The notes beneath the pieces were generated by a model that did no database searches, had not been told where the DNA came from, and was given only the letters and a program-made list of their open reading frames with translations. This document shows positions 32,313 to 40,790 of a DNA stretch of 41,348 bases, in pieces; the stretch's first letter is position 1, and each line of letters opens with the position of its first letter. The position numbers and the translations under genes are program-made. The DNA is from CAVOBC01 sp963693635 (GTDB lineage Bacteria > Pseudomonadota > Gammaproteobacteria > Pseudomonadales > Azotimanducaceae): positions 1-41,348 of the forward strand of contig CAVOBC010000002.1 in the NCBI GenBank assembly GCA_963693635.1, written 5' to 3'.

Positions 32313-33059
32313 TCACTCCTGTAACTGCCCAGGCGCGGTCATACACTGAAAGGTGCTGACCACAGCGTCGTCGGTGACGTCATCGCTCTGCGCAATCCGG
32401 TTAAAACCAAACTTTGCGGCCCTGTCACTGATGCGCTCGGACACCGCCAGAAGCCGCAATGAGAGTTTGCCTTCTGAACTCAACCGGGTGCCCAGCGCCT
32501 CGACGGCTCCGATGTTGTAGACCACCGCGACAGCGCCGGCAACTGCCGCGCACTCGAGCGTCTCGCGCTCGTCCGCCGACAGCTCGCGCGTTATCCGCCG
32601 GTAGACTTCAAGGTAAGTAACATTAGCACCCCGGGACGCAAGGTCACGCGCCAACTGCTCCCGCCCACCTTCCCCACGGACGATCAGGACCTCGTCGCCG
32701 ACCGCCGACTGCATCAGCGACGCTAATCCATCGCTGCCAGCGCGCGCAGGCGACGTCGCTTCTATACCTGCGGCGGCGAGCAGTTCTGCCGTGGCGCGCC
32801 CAACCCCAAAGTACCGGGCATTCTCAGCCGCCTCACCGCGCGCGGTCGCTGAACCGAAGAGCGCGGCATGCCGGCTCACAAAAACCACCTTGGTGTAGCG
32901 CCCTCGTAACGGGACGTCTGAGACCCGGACCCACCGGGCGGGAATCGGTTCAATGTCGACAAGCGGCATCATGATGACCCGATCAATACCGGGCAGACGT
33001 TCAAGTCGCGCGGCCAGGGTCTCACTCAACCCCGGCGGCCGGGTCAGCACAACCTTCAC
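32313..33059 (-). CDS. hemD: Uroporphyrinogen-III synthase
   Basis: This is a 248-residue HemD that closes and inverts ring D of hydroxymethylbilane to give uroporphyrinogen III. Family features are dispersed: the N-terminal V-L-T-R-P, V-F-V-S-R-H-A-A, Y-F-G-V-G-R-A-T-A-E, V-L-I-V-R-G-E-G-G-R-E, and Y-R-R-I-T-R. The start overlaps the end of hemC by 4 bp, consistent with coupled translation. Confidence 0.92.
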   Translation of the reverse strand: MKVVLTRPPGLSETLAARLERLPGIDRVIMMPLVDIEPIPARWVRVSDVPLRGRYTKVVFVSRHAALFGSATARGEAAENARYFGVGRATAELLAAAGIEATSPARAGSDGLASLMQSAVGDEVLIVRGEGGREQLARDLASRGANVTYLEVYRRITRELSADERETLECAAVAGAVAVVYNIGAVEALGTRLSSEGKLSLRLLAVSERISDRAAKFGFNRIAQSDDVTDDAVVSTFQCMTAPGQLQE

Positions 33060-33952
33060 GGCGCGTCGCTTGCCATTAACTGCCGGGCGAGCGCAGCGCC
33101 AAGGTCATCGCCGTCACCGCGCCTCCCCGATACCCTCGCCCGCACCGGTCCACTGCCATTCAGACCCAGGTAACCCGTAAGGCTGAGCGTGTCACCAGAA
33201 ACGGTCGCGTACGCACCAAGTGGGACATCGCAGGTGGCGCCGAGCGCTCTACCAACAGCCCTTTCCGCCTGCACACAAATCGCCGTGTCCGTGTCGTTCA
33301 GCGCTTCAATGAGGGCGAGCGATTGCGGCTCGTCCCGACACTCGATGCCAACGGCTCCCTGACCGATTGCGGGGATACAGCGCGTTTGGTCGAGTTCTTC
33401 AGAAATCCGCGCACCGAGGTCCAATCGCTTCAACGCTGCAACTGCGAGGATGATGCCGTCGAACCCGCCGTCGTCGAGCTTCCTGAGTCGGGTGTCGACG
33501 TTACCGCGGATATCCTGATACTCGAGGTTGGGATACAACGCCGCCAATTGCTTGCGCCGCCGAAGACTCGATGTGCCTATCCGCGCACCATCGCCGAGGA
33601 CGTCAAGCGTGGCACCGGGACTTGCAGCGTCGGCAACAAATGCGTCAAACGGGTTTTCCCGCACGCAAACGGCACCCATCGTCAGACCATCCGGAAGTGA
33701 CATCGGCACATCTTTCATGGAGTGCACAGCGAGGTCTATCTCGCCAGCCAGCAAAGCAGCTTCTATCTCTTTGACGAAGACACCTTTGCCACCAATCTTG
33801 CTGAGCGGTGAGGTTTGGTTGGCGTCCCCGGTCGTTGTAATGCCGATGATCTCGTGGCTGATTCCCCGGCGCGTCAACGCGTCGGCCACAAAGTTTGCCT
33901 GCCACAACGCGAGCTGACTGCGCCGGGTACCGATTTTCACTCGCGGACTCAC
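33056..33952 (-). CDS. hemC: Porphobilinogen deaminase (hydroxymethylbilane synthase)
   Basis: This is a 298-residue HemC that polymerises four porphobilinogens. It has the N-terminal I-G-T-R-R-S-Q-L-A-L-W-Q, K-G-V-F-V-K-E-I-E, H-S-M-K-D-V-P, and the dipyrromethane cofactor cysteine C241 (A-T-C-D-V-P-L), equivalent to E. coli C242. I chose the GTG at 33952 (S-P-R-V-K-I-G-T-R-R). The frame reaches a TTG at 34024, but that would start inside the algR terminator hairpin. It is first in the hemCDXY operon. Confidence 0.95.
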   Translation of the reverse strand: MSPRVKIGTRRSQLALWQANFVADALTRRGISHEIIGITTTGDANQTSPLSKIGGKGVFVKEIEAALLAGEIDLAVHSMKDVPMSLPDGLTMGAVCVRENPFDAFVADAASPGATLDVLGDGARIGTSSLRRRKQLAALYPNLEYQDIRGNVDTRLRKLDDGGFDGIILAVAALKRLDLGARISEELDQTRCIPAIGQGAVGIECRDEPQSLALIEALNDTDTAICVQAERAVGRALGATCDVPLGAYATVSGDTLSLTGYLGLNGSGPVRARVSGRRGDGDDLGAALARQLMASDAP

Positions 33953-34022
33953 GCGTGTCTGCTCTTCTGGTGGCCTTTTTTCGGCCAATAACTTAACGGC
34001 TGTACCCCGAAACAACAAGCAC

Positions 34023-34050
34023 AAAAAAGGCGGGTTGACCCGCCTTTTTT
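34023..34050. terminator. Intrinsic terminator between algR and hemC
   Basis: AAAAAA-GGCGGG-TTGA-CCCGCC-TTTTTT: a perfect GC stem flanked by six A and six T, so it works in either direction. On the minus strand it ends the algR transcript about 85 bp after its stop and insulates hemC. It also argues against hemC starting at the upstream TTG. Confidence 0.93.
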
Positions 34051-34135
34051 GTGCCGAGAGCTATGTGCGCCTGGGTCCAGTCAGTACGTCGCGCCGCGGC
34101 TTGCGGGCGCCGGTTATGGCACCCACCTCCCGTTC

Positions 34136-34873
34136 TTACAAGCTCTGGACGAGTCGACGCAGCCCTGAGACATGGCGCCGCGAAACATCCAGCTTCTCTT
34201 CCACACCGCGCATGCGCACCTGGTAATGACCGCGCGGGTCCCGCTCCAATGCTTCCAGATGATCCATCATGGCAAGCGCATTGCGATGAATGCGCACAAC
34301 GCGGTCCGCGAATTCGTCCTCGAGATCGCGCAGCGTATCGTCGATCAATACCTCACCCTTGTCGTGCCGTACCGTCACGTATTTGTGATCGGCCTGAAAG
34401 AAACGAATCTGGTTCAGCGGGATGAGCTCGATGCCGCGCCGGGTTTTGGCGCTGATGTGGGTCCGCGCATGCGCAGCATCCTCATCCTCTCCAGTCACCG
34501 TGCGCCGCTGTACCTTATTGACCCTTCCGATTTTTGCCAGCGTCTCCATCAACCCGTCCCGGCGGACAGGTTTAAGGAGGTATCCGGCAGCGTTGACATC
34601 AATCGCGTCCAACGCGTGCTCACCGAAAGCGGTGCAGTAGATCACTGCAGGGGGCGACAGCAATTGCGCAAGCTTGCCGCCCGCTTCGATGCCATCCATC
34701 CCAGGCATGCGAATATCCAGCAGCACGATGTCCGGTTCCAGACACATCGTCTGGCGGATTGCTTCCTCTCCGTGGCCGGCCTCTCCGATGACCTCGTATC
34801 CGCTTACCGTGCCAACCATTCGACTTAATCGTTCGCGCGCAAGTTTCTCGTCATCGACTACCAGTACCTTCAT
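34136..34873 (-). CDS. algR: LytTR-family response regulator AlgR
   Basis: This is a 245-residue regulator with an N-terminal receiver domain (D7-D8, phosphoacceptor D53 in V-L-L-D-I-R-M-P-G-M-D-G, conserved K in L-L-K-P-V-R) and a C-terminal LytTR DNA-binding domain (about residues 145-245: I-R-F-F-Q-A-D-H-K-Y-V-T-V, R-I-H-R-N-A-L). In Pseudomonas AlgR with AlgZ/FimS controls alginate and type IV pili; the location before hemC is the same there. The start has AGAGGTCAGTGA upstream. It is separated from algZ by 266 bp, longer than usual. Confidence 0.93.
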   Translation of the reverse strand: MKVLVVDDEKLARERLSRMVGTVSGYEVIGEAGHGEEAIRQTMCLEPDIVLLDIRMPGMDGIEAGGKLAQLLSPPAVIYCTAFGEHALDAIDVNAAGYLLKPVRRDGLMETLAKIGRVNKVQRRTVTGEDEDAAHARTHISAKTRRGIELIPLNQIRFFQADHKYVTVRHDKGEVLIDDTLRDLEDEFADRVVRIHRNALAMMDHLEALERDPRGHYQVRMRGVEEKLDVSRRHVSGLRRLVQSL

Positions 34874-35007
34874 TTCACTGACCTCTGACTTGTCTTAATG
34901 TCTGTCGTGGCAAAACTCGTTGGAGTGCAGACACTCCATGAACGCTAAGGTACTCATTCCACCGTCTAAAACTGCGACACACAGCACACTCTGGGCAGAT
35001 CAGAGGG

Positions 35008-35038
35008 ACAAATTCCATGGATTTGTGACCCACAAATC
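35008..35038. repeat. Overlapping inverted repeats between algZ and algR
   Basis: GATTTGTG-ACC-CACAAATC (35020-35038) is a perfect 8-bp hairpin. It overlaps a second imperfect palindrome at 35008-35026 (ACAAAT, CCATGG, ATTTGT). The shared ATTTGT arm can pair with either side. The site is in the 266-bp gap upstream of algR and could be an operator or an alternative RNA structure. Confidence 0.6.
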
Positions 35039-35139
35039 ACACCTTTGAACAATCTTTTGCAGGGCTTTCACGGAACTGAAGCAATATGCTGCGGCGTTCC
35101 CTGCCCGACAGCGCGACAATCCGGCACCGTGAGAGGCTG

Positions 35140-36213
35140 CTAGCGCGTCTGCTGTAAAGGATAGCTGACTGTCGTCAGATAGGTCGTCGCCGAGGGCCGC
35201 GAAACAACAGACGCCGACGGCCCGTAAATCGCTTCCAGACGCTTGCGGGTATTGTCCAGCGCCATGCGATTGCCGTGTGAGCCGGCCTGTTCACCTGCCC
35301 CGACCGGGTTTTCGACGCTAAGGCGCATCTGACCGTCGTCAACCGAGGCCCGCACAACCACGGTGCCGCCTTCGGGCAGCGGTTGAATGCCGTGATAGAT
35401 GGCGTTCTCCAGCAACGGTTGCAGCGTCAACATCGGGATGCGCACCAGTTCAGTGTCGACGTCGATGTCCCACTCGACCTGCAATCGATCATCGAGCCGC
35501 AGGGATTCGATGTGGATATACTTTTCACACAGGTCGAGTTCCTCGGACAGCTTTACCGGCTCGTCGCTCATGTCACCCAGGCTCGCCCGAAACAACATAG
35601 AGAGATCTTCGACGACTTCCTCGGCCGTCTCCGGATCAACGCTGATCAAACTCGCGATGATGTTCATGCTGTTGAAGAGAAAGTGCGGGCGGATGCGCGA
35701 CTGCAGCGCCTGAATTCGGGAGTTCAGCTCGGCTTGTTCCTTGCGCCGCAACTGGTGCTGCAGGTACAGGTAGCGAAACGCAATGCCGATGAGGACGCCG
35801 CTGACAAGCAGATTGCGAAAGATCGCCGCACTGTTGTGGATGCTCCAGATTTCATCCTGCAGCATGATCCACTCCGCAATTGCGCTGTACACGCCGGTGA
35901 TCGCCAGAATCACCACGTAACCGATCAGTGTCGTGCGCAATACCGACATGCCCTGCATCAGGGGCCGCACATTGCAAAGCAGGCCCGCGGAAGACAGGAC
36001 AATCCATTGCACGAACATGGACGTCAGGCCGAGCGCCGACCAATCGAACGCCACTGGCGACGACTGCACCAGTGTCAGCACGATGCACATCAACTCGGTG
36101 ACCAGCACAGCGAACAGAATGCTCTGGGCGTTGCAGAGGTCCGGAAGGAAGAGATCGTCCTCGTCCGTGGCACGCGGTGCAGGGGTTGCGGGGTCGGACA
36201 TACTGTCAGTCAT
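35140..36213 (-). CDS. algZ: Sensor histidine kinase AlgZ/FimS (LytS type)
   Basis: This is a 357-residue inner-membrane kinase: four hydrophobic helices between residues 28 and 150, a short coiled coil, the atypical phosphoacceptor box H177 in R-P-H-F-L-F-N-S-M-N, and a degenerate C-terminal ATPase domain (P-M-L-T-L-Q-P-L-L-E-N-A-I-Y-H-G-I). It is the partner of AlgR. The ATG at 36213 is preferred; a frame extends 18 residues upstream without support. It is divergent from argH with about 160 bp between starts. Confidence 0.92.
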   Translation of the reverse strand: MTDSMSDPATPAPRATDEDDLFLPDLCNAQSILFAVLVTELMCIVLTLVQSSPVAFDWSALGLTSMFVQWIVLSSAGLLCNVRPLMQGMSVLRTTLIGYVVILAITGVYSAIAEWIMLQDEIWSIHNSAAIFRNLLVSGVLIGIAFRYLYLQHQLRRKEQAELNSRIQALQSRIRPHFLFNSMNIIASLISVDPETAEEVVEDLSMLFRASLGDMSDEPVKLSEELDLCEKYIHIESLRLDDRLQVEWDIDVDTELVRIPMLTLQPLLENAIYHGIQPLPEGGTVVVRASVDDGQMRLSVENPVGAGEQAGSHGNRMALDNTRKRLEAIYGPSASVVSRPSATTYLTTVSYPLQQTR

Positions 36214-36340
36214 GTTCAGTCTGCGGCAATCCGCACGGGAGGCATGCATTGTAACGACTATATGCACGTAACTCCGACCGGAAAAACCGCCCGCCGACGG
36301 GCTGGCACCCGCCTTGCCGACGTCGATTGGTCAGGCGAAC

Positions 36341-36349
36341 TGATATAAT
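36341..36349 (+). promoter_or_regulatory. argH promoter, extended -10 element
   Basis: TGATATAAT is an extended -10 (TGn plus a perfect TATAAT), 28 bp upstream of the argH start. No good -35 hexamer is found at 16-18 bp, which is usual when the extended -10 is present. Confidence 0.6.
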
Positions 36350-36377
36350 CGGCGCCCTCAATTGGCGGGAGTTACCC

Positions 36378-37817
36378 ATGCCAGACACGAAAAAACCCTG
36401 GCAGGGCCGCTTTCAGGAAGCGACCGACGCCTTCGTTGAAGCTTTCACCGCATCGGTTACTTTCGATCAGCGACTGGCCGACGTCGATATCGACGGCTCC
36501 ATTGCCCACGCCACCATGCTCGCCGCCGTGGCGGTGATCACCAGAGCCGAATGCGAGCGCATTGTGGACGGACTTGAAGCGATTCGTGCCGACATCAGCG
36601 CCGGCCAGTTTTCCTGGTCGATCAGTCTCGAAGACGTGCACATGAACATCGAGGCGGCGCTCACTGAACGGATTGGCGATGCTGGCAAAAAACTGCACAC
36701 CGGGCGTTCTCGCAACGACCAGATTGCAACCGACATCCGGCTCTACCTGCGCGGTGCGATCGACCAGATACTCATCGAGATTACGCGCGTGCAAGCCGGT
36801 ATCCTGCGACTCGCGGCGGCTGAAGCCGCGACCATCATGCCGGGCTTCACCCACCTCCAGGTCGCGCAGCCCATCACCTTCGGCCACCACCTGCTCGCGT
36901 GGGGGGAGATGCTCGAACGCGACTACGAACGGCTACAGGACGCAAGGAAGCGGGTCAACGTCATGCCCCTCGGTGCCGCCGCGCTCGCCGGTACCACGTA
37001 TCCGATCGACCAGGCCATGACCGCAAATCTGCTTGGTTTCGACCGACCCGCACGCAACTCGCTCGACGCGGTCAGCGACCGCGATTTCGGCATCGAATTC
37101 AGCGCCTGTGCCAGCATGATCATGATGCATCTGTCGCGCATGGCTGAGGAAATGGTCATGTGGGCGTCGCCGCTCATCGGCTTTGTTGAGTTGCCGGATC
37201 GATACTGCACCGGTTCGTCGATCATGCCGCAGAAGAAAAACCCGGATGTACCCGAACTGGTGCGCGGCAAGTCAGCGCGCGTATTCGGTCATCTCATTTC
37301 GTTACTCACGCTCATGAAGGGCCAGCCGCTGACCTACAACAAGGACAATCAGGAAGACAAAGAGCCTCTCTTCGACGCGATCGACACGGTCCAGCAGTCA
37401 CTGCTCGCGTTCGCCGATCTGATTCCGGCGATGGTGCCTGATCGGCAGGCCATGCGTTTGGCCACGATGAAGGGCTTTGCCACCGCAACGGACCTCGCGG
37501 ACTACTTGGTGCGGCGCCACGTGCCGTTTCGTGACGCGCACGAGATCGTTGGCAAACTGGTTGCACGCGGCATCGAACTCGGGGTTGACTTGTCAGACCT
37601 GCCACTCGCCGAACTGACCGCTGCATCGGAGGCGATCGAGCCGGACGTTTACGACGTACTGACCCTCGACGGATCAGTTGCCGCACGGGACCACACCGGG
37701 GGGACCGCGCCGGCGCAGGTCGCGCGCGCGGTGCGCGAAGGGGTCGCCCGGATCAAGGCCCGGTCAGAGTACGCTCACCTCGGTCCCGAGATGCTCCCCA
37801 ATGACGCGGTTGGTTAA
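36378..37817 (+). CDS. argH: Argininosuccinate lyase
   Basis: This is a 479-residue enzyme of the fumarase/aspartase superfamily, splitting argininosuccinate to arginine and fumarate in the last step of arginine synthesis. It has W-Q-G-R-F near the N-terminus, D-V-H-M-N-I-E-A-A-L, T-G-R-S-R-N-D-Q-I-A-T-D, T-H-L-Q-V-A-Q-P-I-T-F-G-H-H, and the flexible signature loop G279-S-S-I-M-P-Q-K-K-N-P-D with the catalytic serine. The ATG follows GGGAG. Its last 54 bp overlap the 3' end of cyaY on the other strand. Confidence 0.97.
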   Translation: MPDTKKPWQGRFQEATDAFVEAFTASVTFDQRLADVDIDGSIAHATMLAAVAVITRAECERIVDGLEAIRADISAGQFSWSISLEDVHMNIEAALTERIGDAGKKLHTGRSRNDQIATDIRLYLRGAIDQILIEITRVQAGILRLAAAEAATIMPGFTHLQVAQPITFGHHLLAWGEMLERDYERLQDARKRVNVMPLGAAALAGTTYPIDQAMTANLLGFDRPARNSLDAVSDRDFGIEFSACASMIMMHLSRMAEEMVMWASPLIGFVELPDRYCTGSSIMPQKKNPDVPELVRGKSARVFGHLISLLTLMKGQPLTYNKDNQEDKEPLFDAIDTVQQSLLAFADLIPAMVPDRQAMRLATMKGFATATDLADYLVRRHVPFRDAHEIVGKLVARGIELGVDLSDLPLAELTAASEAIEPDVYDVLTLDGSVAARDHTGGTAPAQVARAVREGVARIKARSEYAHLGPEMLPNDAVG

Positions 37818-38078
37818 CGCACCCATCCCTTCATCTGTCGTTCCGCAGCGAAAGTCCTGCCCGCATAGCGCCAAATGGTAGCCCCCGGAGCGGGCTGCAA
37901 CCCAGACTTCGAACCCCGCAATCTGTCTGCTAAAGATGATGGCCGAGCCATCGAGGAACCCGAGCGTGAGGATGCCACCTGAGCTGTCAACGTCGATATC
38001 CTGATCAAGATCATCGAGCGCATCTTCCATCGCCATGAAGAGGGCATCCACCCTGTCGTGAAACGCTCGCTCGTCCAT
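37764..38078 (-). CDS. cyaY: Frataxin homologue CyaY
   Basis: This is a 104-residue iron-binding frataxin that modulates the IscS-IscU iron-sulfur assembly machine. It has the acidic first helix (D-D-L-D-Q-D-I-D-V-D), the central sheet G-I-L-T-L-G-F-L-D-G-S-A-I-I-F-S-R-Q, and W-V-A-A-R-S-G-G-Y-H. Length matches E. coli CyaY (106). It is divergent from lptM, as in many gammaproteobacteria, and its tail overlaps argH. Confidence 0.94.
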   Translation of the reverse strand: MDERAFHDRVDALFMAMEDALDDLDQDIDVDSSGGILTLGFLDGSAIIFSRQIAGFEVWVAARSGGYHLALCGQDFRCGTTDEGMGALTNRVIGEHLGTEVSVL

Positions 38079-38252
38079 GGCCGCTATCTCGTTTAGTTTC
38101 TTTTCGGAAGGGCCCTGGCACCCATCGCTGCCGCAACAGACGCCCGTAGCCCCCGATCACGGCGGCCGCCGCCGTTCTCGACATCGCGGTGCTTTGATTT
38201 AGCCCCGGCTTCCGCCACAATCGCCAACCGATTTTATCTAAGGGTTTGCACG

Positions 38253-38438
38253 TTGCGACGTCCTGGCATTCTACTCTGTCTTTTGTTCACGTTTTTGCTG
38301 ACGGCATGCGGGCAAAAGGGGCCACTCGTGCCGCCCCAGCGTGCGACCAATCTCAGTGGCGACAGTGCGTTCCAACTACCCCGGGGGATGACGCCCCAAA
38401 AGACAGCCGAAACGACGAGCTCAAACCTGACCCAATGA
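38253..38438 (+). CDS. lptM: LptM/YifL-type small lipoprotein
   Basis: This is a 61-residue lipoprotein. The signal peptide ends in the lipobox L-T-A-C19, followed by the family hallmark G-Q-K-G-P-L-V-P-P. In E. coli LptM assists LptD oxidative maturation in the outer membrane. The start is TTG at 38253 with TAAGGG at a proper distance. The stop overlaps the lysA start (ATGA), the usual lptM-lysA arrangement. Confidence 0.92.
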   Translation: MRRPGILLCLLFTFLLTACGQKGPLVPPQRATNLSGDSAFQLPRGMTPQKTAETTSSNLTQ

Positions 38439-39685
38439 ACCATTTCCACTTCAAAGACGGCGAAATGCATGCCGAAGGCGTCCCGCTCGAGCGCATCAGG
38501 GCGACGTTCGGGTCACCCACGTTCGTCTACTCCGACGCGGCGTTGGTTGAGGCGGTGACCGCGTTCGCTCGTCCCTTCGCCCGGGCACCCCTCGTTTGCT
38601 ATGCGGTCAAAGCCAATTCAAACATCGCGATTCTCAACCGCCTCGCCGGCATCGGTTGCGGGTTCGACATCGTCTCCGGTGGAGAGTTGACCCGCGTCTT
38701 GCGTGCTGGCGGCGACCCGCGCAAGACGGTCTTCTCAGGGGTTGGCAAGACCCGAGACGAGATTCGTCAGGCCCTCAACGCGGACATCCTGTGCTTCAAC
38801 GTCGAATCGGCCTCTGAGCTCCGCGCGGTGACGCAGGTCGCGGCCGAAGTCGGCAGCCGCGCCCCGATCTCGATTCGGGTGAACCCGGATGTCGACGCCG
38901 GAACCCACCCCTACATCGCGACCGGGCTGCGCGAAACCAAATTCGGCGTGACACCTGACGTCGCACTCGAACTCTACGATGCTGCCAGTCGTGAGCCCGC
39001 CCTCGAGGTCGTCGGCATCGACTGCCACATCGGGTCGCAAATCCTCTCGGTTGAGCCCTTCGCGGAGGCACTCACGCGCCTGCTGCCGATCATCGATGAA
39101 CTTGAGCGCCGCGGCATTCACCTGCAACATCTGGACCTGGGCGGCGGTATTGGCGTCACCTACAAGAACGAGACCCCGGTGGCGACTGACGAGTATGCAT
39201 CCGCCCTGACCCAGACTCTCGGGGCGCGTGACCTGCCACTTATCTTCGAACCCGGTCGCTACATTGCAGCCAACGCGGGCGTACTAGTCACGGAGGTGCT
39301 GTACCTGAAGGTCGCCGAGGCCGGGAACTTCGCGATCATCGACGCGGCGATGAACGACCTCATCAGACCTGCCCTCTACGATGCCTGGCAGGCGGTCCAC
39401 AACCTGCATCAGGGGAGCGGCCCGGAGAGGATTTATGACCTTGTCGGCCCTGTCTGTGAGACCGGTGATTTCATTGCGCGAGGCCGCAAACTGCGGCTCA
39501 CCGAAGGCGACGGGCTCGCGATCATGTCGGCTGGCGCATACGGTATGGCGATGAGTTCCAACTACAACAGTCGCAACCGGGCTGCCGAGGTACTTGTCCG
39601 GGGCGACGACTTCCACCTCATTCGTGAACGCGAGACGATCGACGATCAGCTTCGCGGTGAACGGCTGGCGCCGCCAGTGACCTGA
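38435..39685 (+). CDS. lysA: Diaminopimelate decarboxylase
   Basis: This is a 416-residue PLP enzyme converting meso-diaminopimelate to lysine. The PLP lysine is K59 in C-Y-A-V-K-A-N-S-N. Other family motifs are G-F-D-I-V-S-G-G-E, H-I-G-S-Q, L-D-L-G-G-G-I-G, E-P-G-R, and the active-site C-E-T-G-D-F. The ATG at 38435 overlaps the lptM stop; the frame upstream of it is the shadow of lptM. It is followed by dapF, which makes its substrate. Confidence 0.97.
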   Translation: MNHFHFKDGEMHAEGVPLERIRATFGSPTFVYSDAALVEAVTAFARPFARAPLVCYAVKANSNIAILNRLAGIGCGFDIVSGGELTRVLRAGGDPRKTVFSGVGKTRDEIRQALNADILCFNVESASELRAVTQVAAEVGSRAPISIRVNPDVDAGTHPYIATGLRETKFGVTPDVALELYDAASREPALEVVGIDCHIGSQILSVEPFAEALTRLLPIIDELERRGIHLQHLDLGGGIGVTYKNETPVATDEYASALTQTLGARDLPLIFEPGRYIAANAGVLVTEVLYLKVAEAGNFAIIDAAMNDLIRPALYDAWQAVHNLHQGSGPERIYDLVGPVCETGDFIARGRKLRLTEGDGLAIMSAGAYGMAMSSNYNSRNRAAEVLVRGDDFHLIRERETIDDQLRGERLAPPVT

Positions 39686-39841
39686 CAACGCAGGCCTCCC
39701 GCTCGCAACATGCGGTAGAATGCCTTGTCGATAAGGCTGCGGGACAGCAGTTACCGAGTCGATCCTTCATTGCTCACGTTCGCTTGCGCGAGGCGTTTGA
39801 ATGGCGAGAAGGACTCAACGAACCGGCGCAGGCGCCAGACC

Positions 39842-40714
39842 ATGTTGTTACGATTCACCAAAATGCACGGCCTGGGCAACGACTTTGCGGTTGTCGATCT
39901 GATCTCTCAGTCGATCAACCTGACCCCCTTGCAGATTCGCGTCCTCGCTGACCGGCGCCTCGGTGTAGGTTTCGATCAGCTCCTCACGGTGTCGCCGCCG
40001 ATGGACCCGGAGCTCGACTTCTTCTATCGCATCTATAACGCAGACGGCACAGAAGCCCAGCAATGCGGCAATGGCGCGCGCTGTCTTTTGCGGTTCGTCA
40101 GGGATCGGGGGCTCACGACGCGGACCTTCATTCGGCTGCAGACCATTAACGGTGAGATTAGCTGCAAACTCGAACGCCACGGCAACGTGGCAGTCAACAT
40201 GGGTCAACCCATCATCTCGCCAGGCGACGTTCCTTTTGAGGCGGCTGCGCCCGCAACCCATTACGACCTCGCGTTAAACGTTGCGCCGAAGGACGACGCG
40301 TGCGACGCCACCATGCCGTGCGGCACCGTCTCCATTGCCGCGGTTTCGATGGGCAACCCACACGCGGTGCTGCGCGTCGACGACGTCGACACGGCGCCGG
40401 TAGCGACACTCGGGCCCCTCATCGAGCGCCACAGCCGATTTCCCGAGGGCGCCAACGTTGGCTTCATGCAGGTCATCGACCGCCAACACATTCGCCTGCG
40501 CGTGTTCGAACGGGGAGTTGGCGAGACGCTTGCCTGTGGCACCGGGGCCTGCGCAGCTGTCGTCGCGGGACGACGCGCGGGCGATCTGGACGAGTCTGTC
40601 ACCGTGGAACTCGCGGGCGGCAGTCTGACGGTGCAATGGTCCGGCAAGCCGAGCGCCTGCGTACACATGACGGGCCCGGCAAACCAGGTGTACGAAGGTC
40701 GCACGCACATTTGA
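39842..40714 (+). CDS. dapF: Diaminopimelate epimerase
   Basis: This is a 290-residue PLP-independent epimerase interconverting LL- and meso-diaminopimelate, needed for lysine and peptidoglycan. The two catalytic cysteines are C75 in Q-Q-C-G-N-G-A-R-C and C232 in L-A-C-G-T-G-A-C. The N-terminus F-T-K-M-H-G-L-G-N-D-F is typical and fixes the start at ATG 39842; the frame runs 39 codons upstream without similarity. A 156-bp gap separates it from lysA, so it may have its own promoter. Confidence 0.96.
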   Translation: MLLRFTKMHGLGNDFAVVDLISQSINLTPLQIRVLADRRLGVGFDQLLTVSPPMDPELDFFYRIYNADGTEAQQCGNGARCLLRFVRDRGLTTRTFIRLQTINGEISCKLERHGNVAVNMGQPIISPGDVPFEAAAPATHYDLALNVAPKDDACDATMPCGTVSIAAVSMGNPHAVLRVDDVDTAPVATLGPLIERHSRFPEGANVGFMQVIDRQHIRLRVFERGVGETLACGTGACAAVVAGRRAGDLDESVTVELAGGSLTVQWSGKPSACVHMTGPANQVYEGRTHI

Positions 40715-40790
40715 ACGGACGCCAGGGAAACTCGAACCGACGGCAACAACGACGAGGCCAGCACATCCCAACACGCTGCAAGAGGTAACA

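Noticed and set aside
33953..34024. HemC start at the upstream TTG
   Set aside because: That start lies inside an intrinsic terminator hairpin, and the extra residues are unlike HemC; the GTG at 33952 fits.
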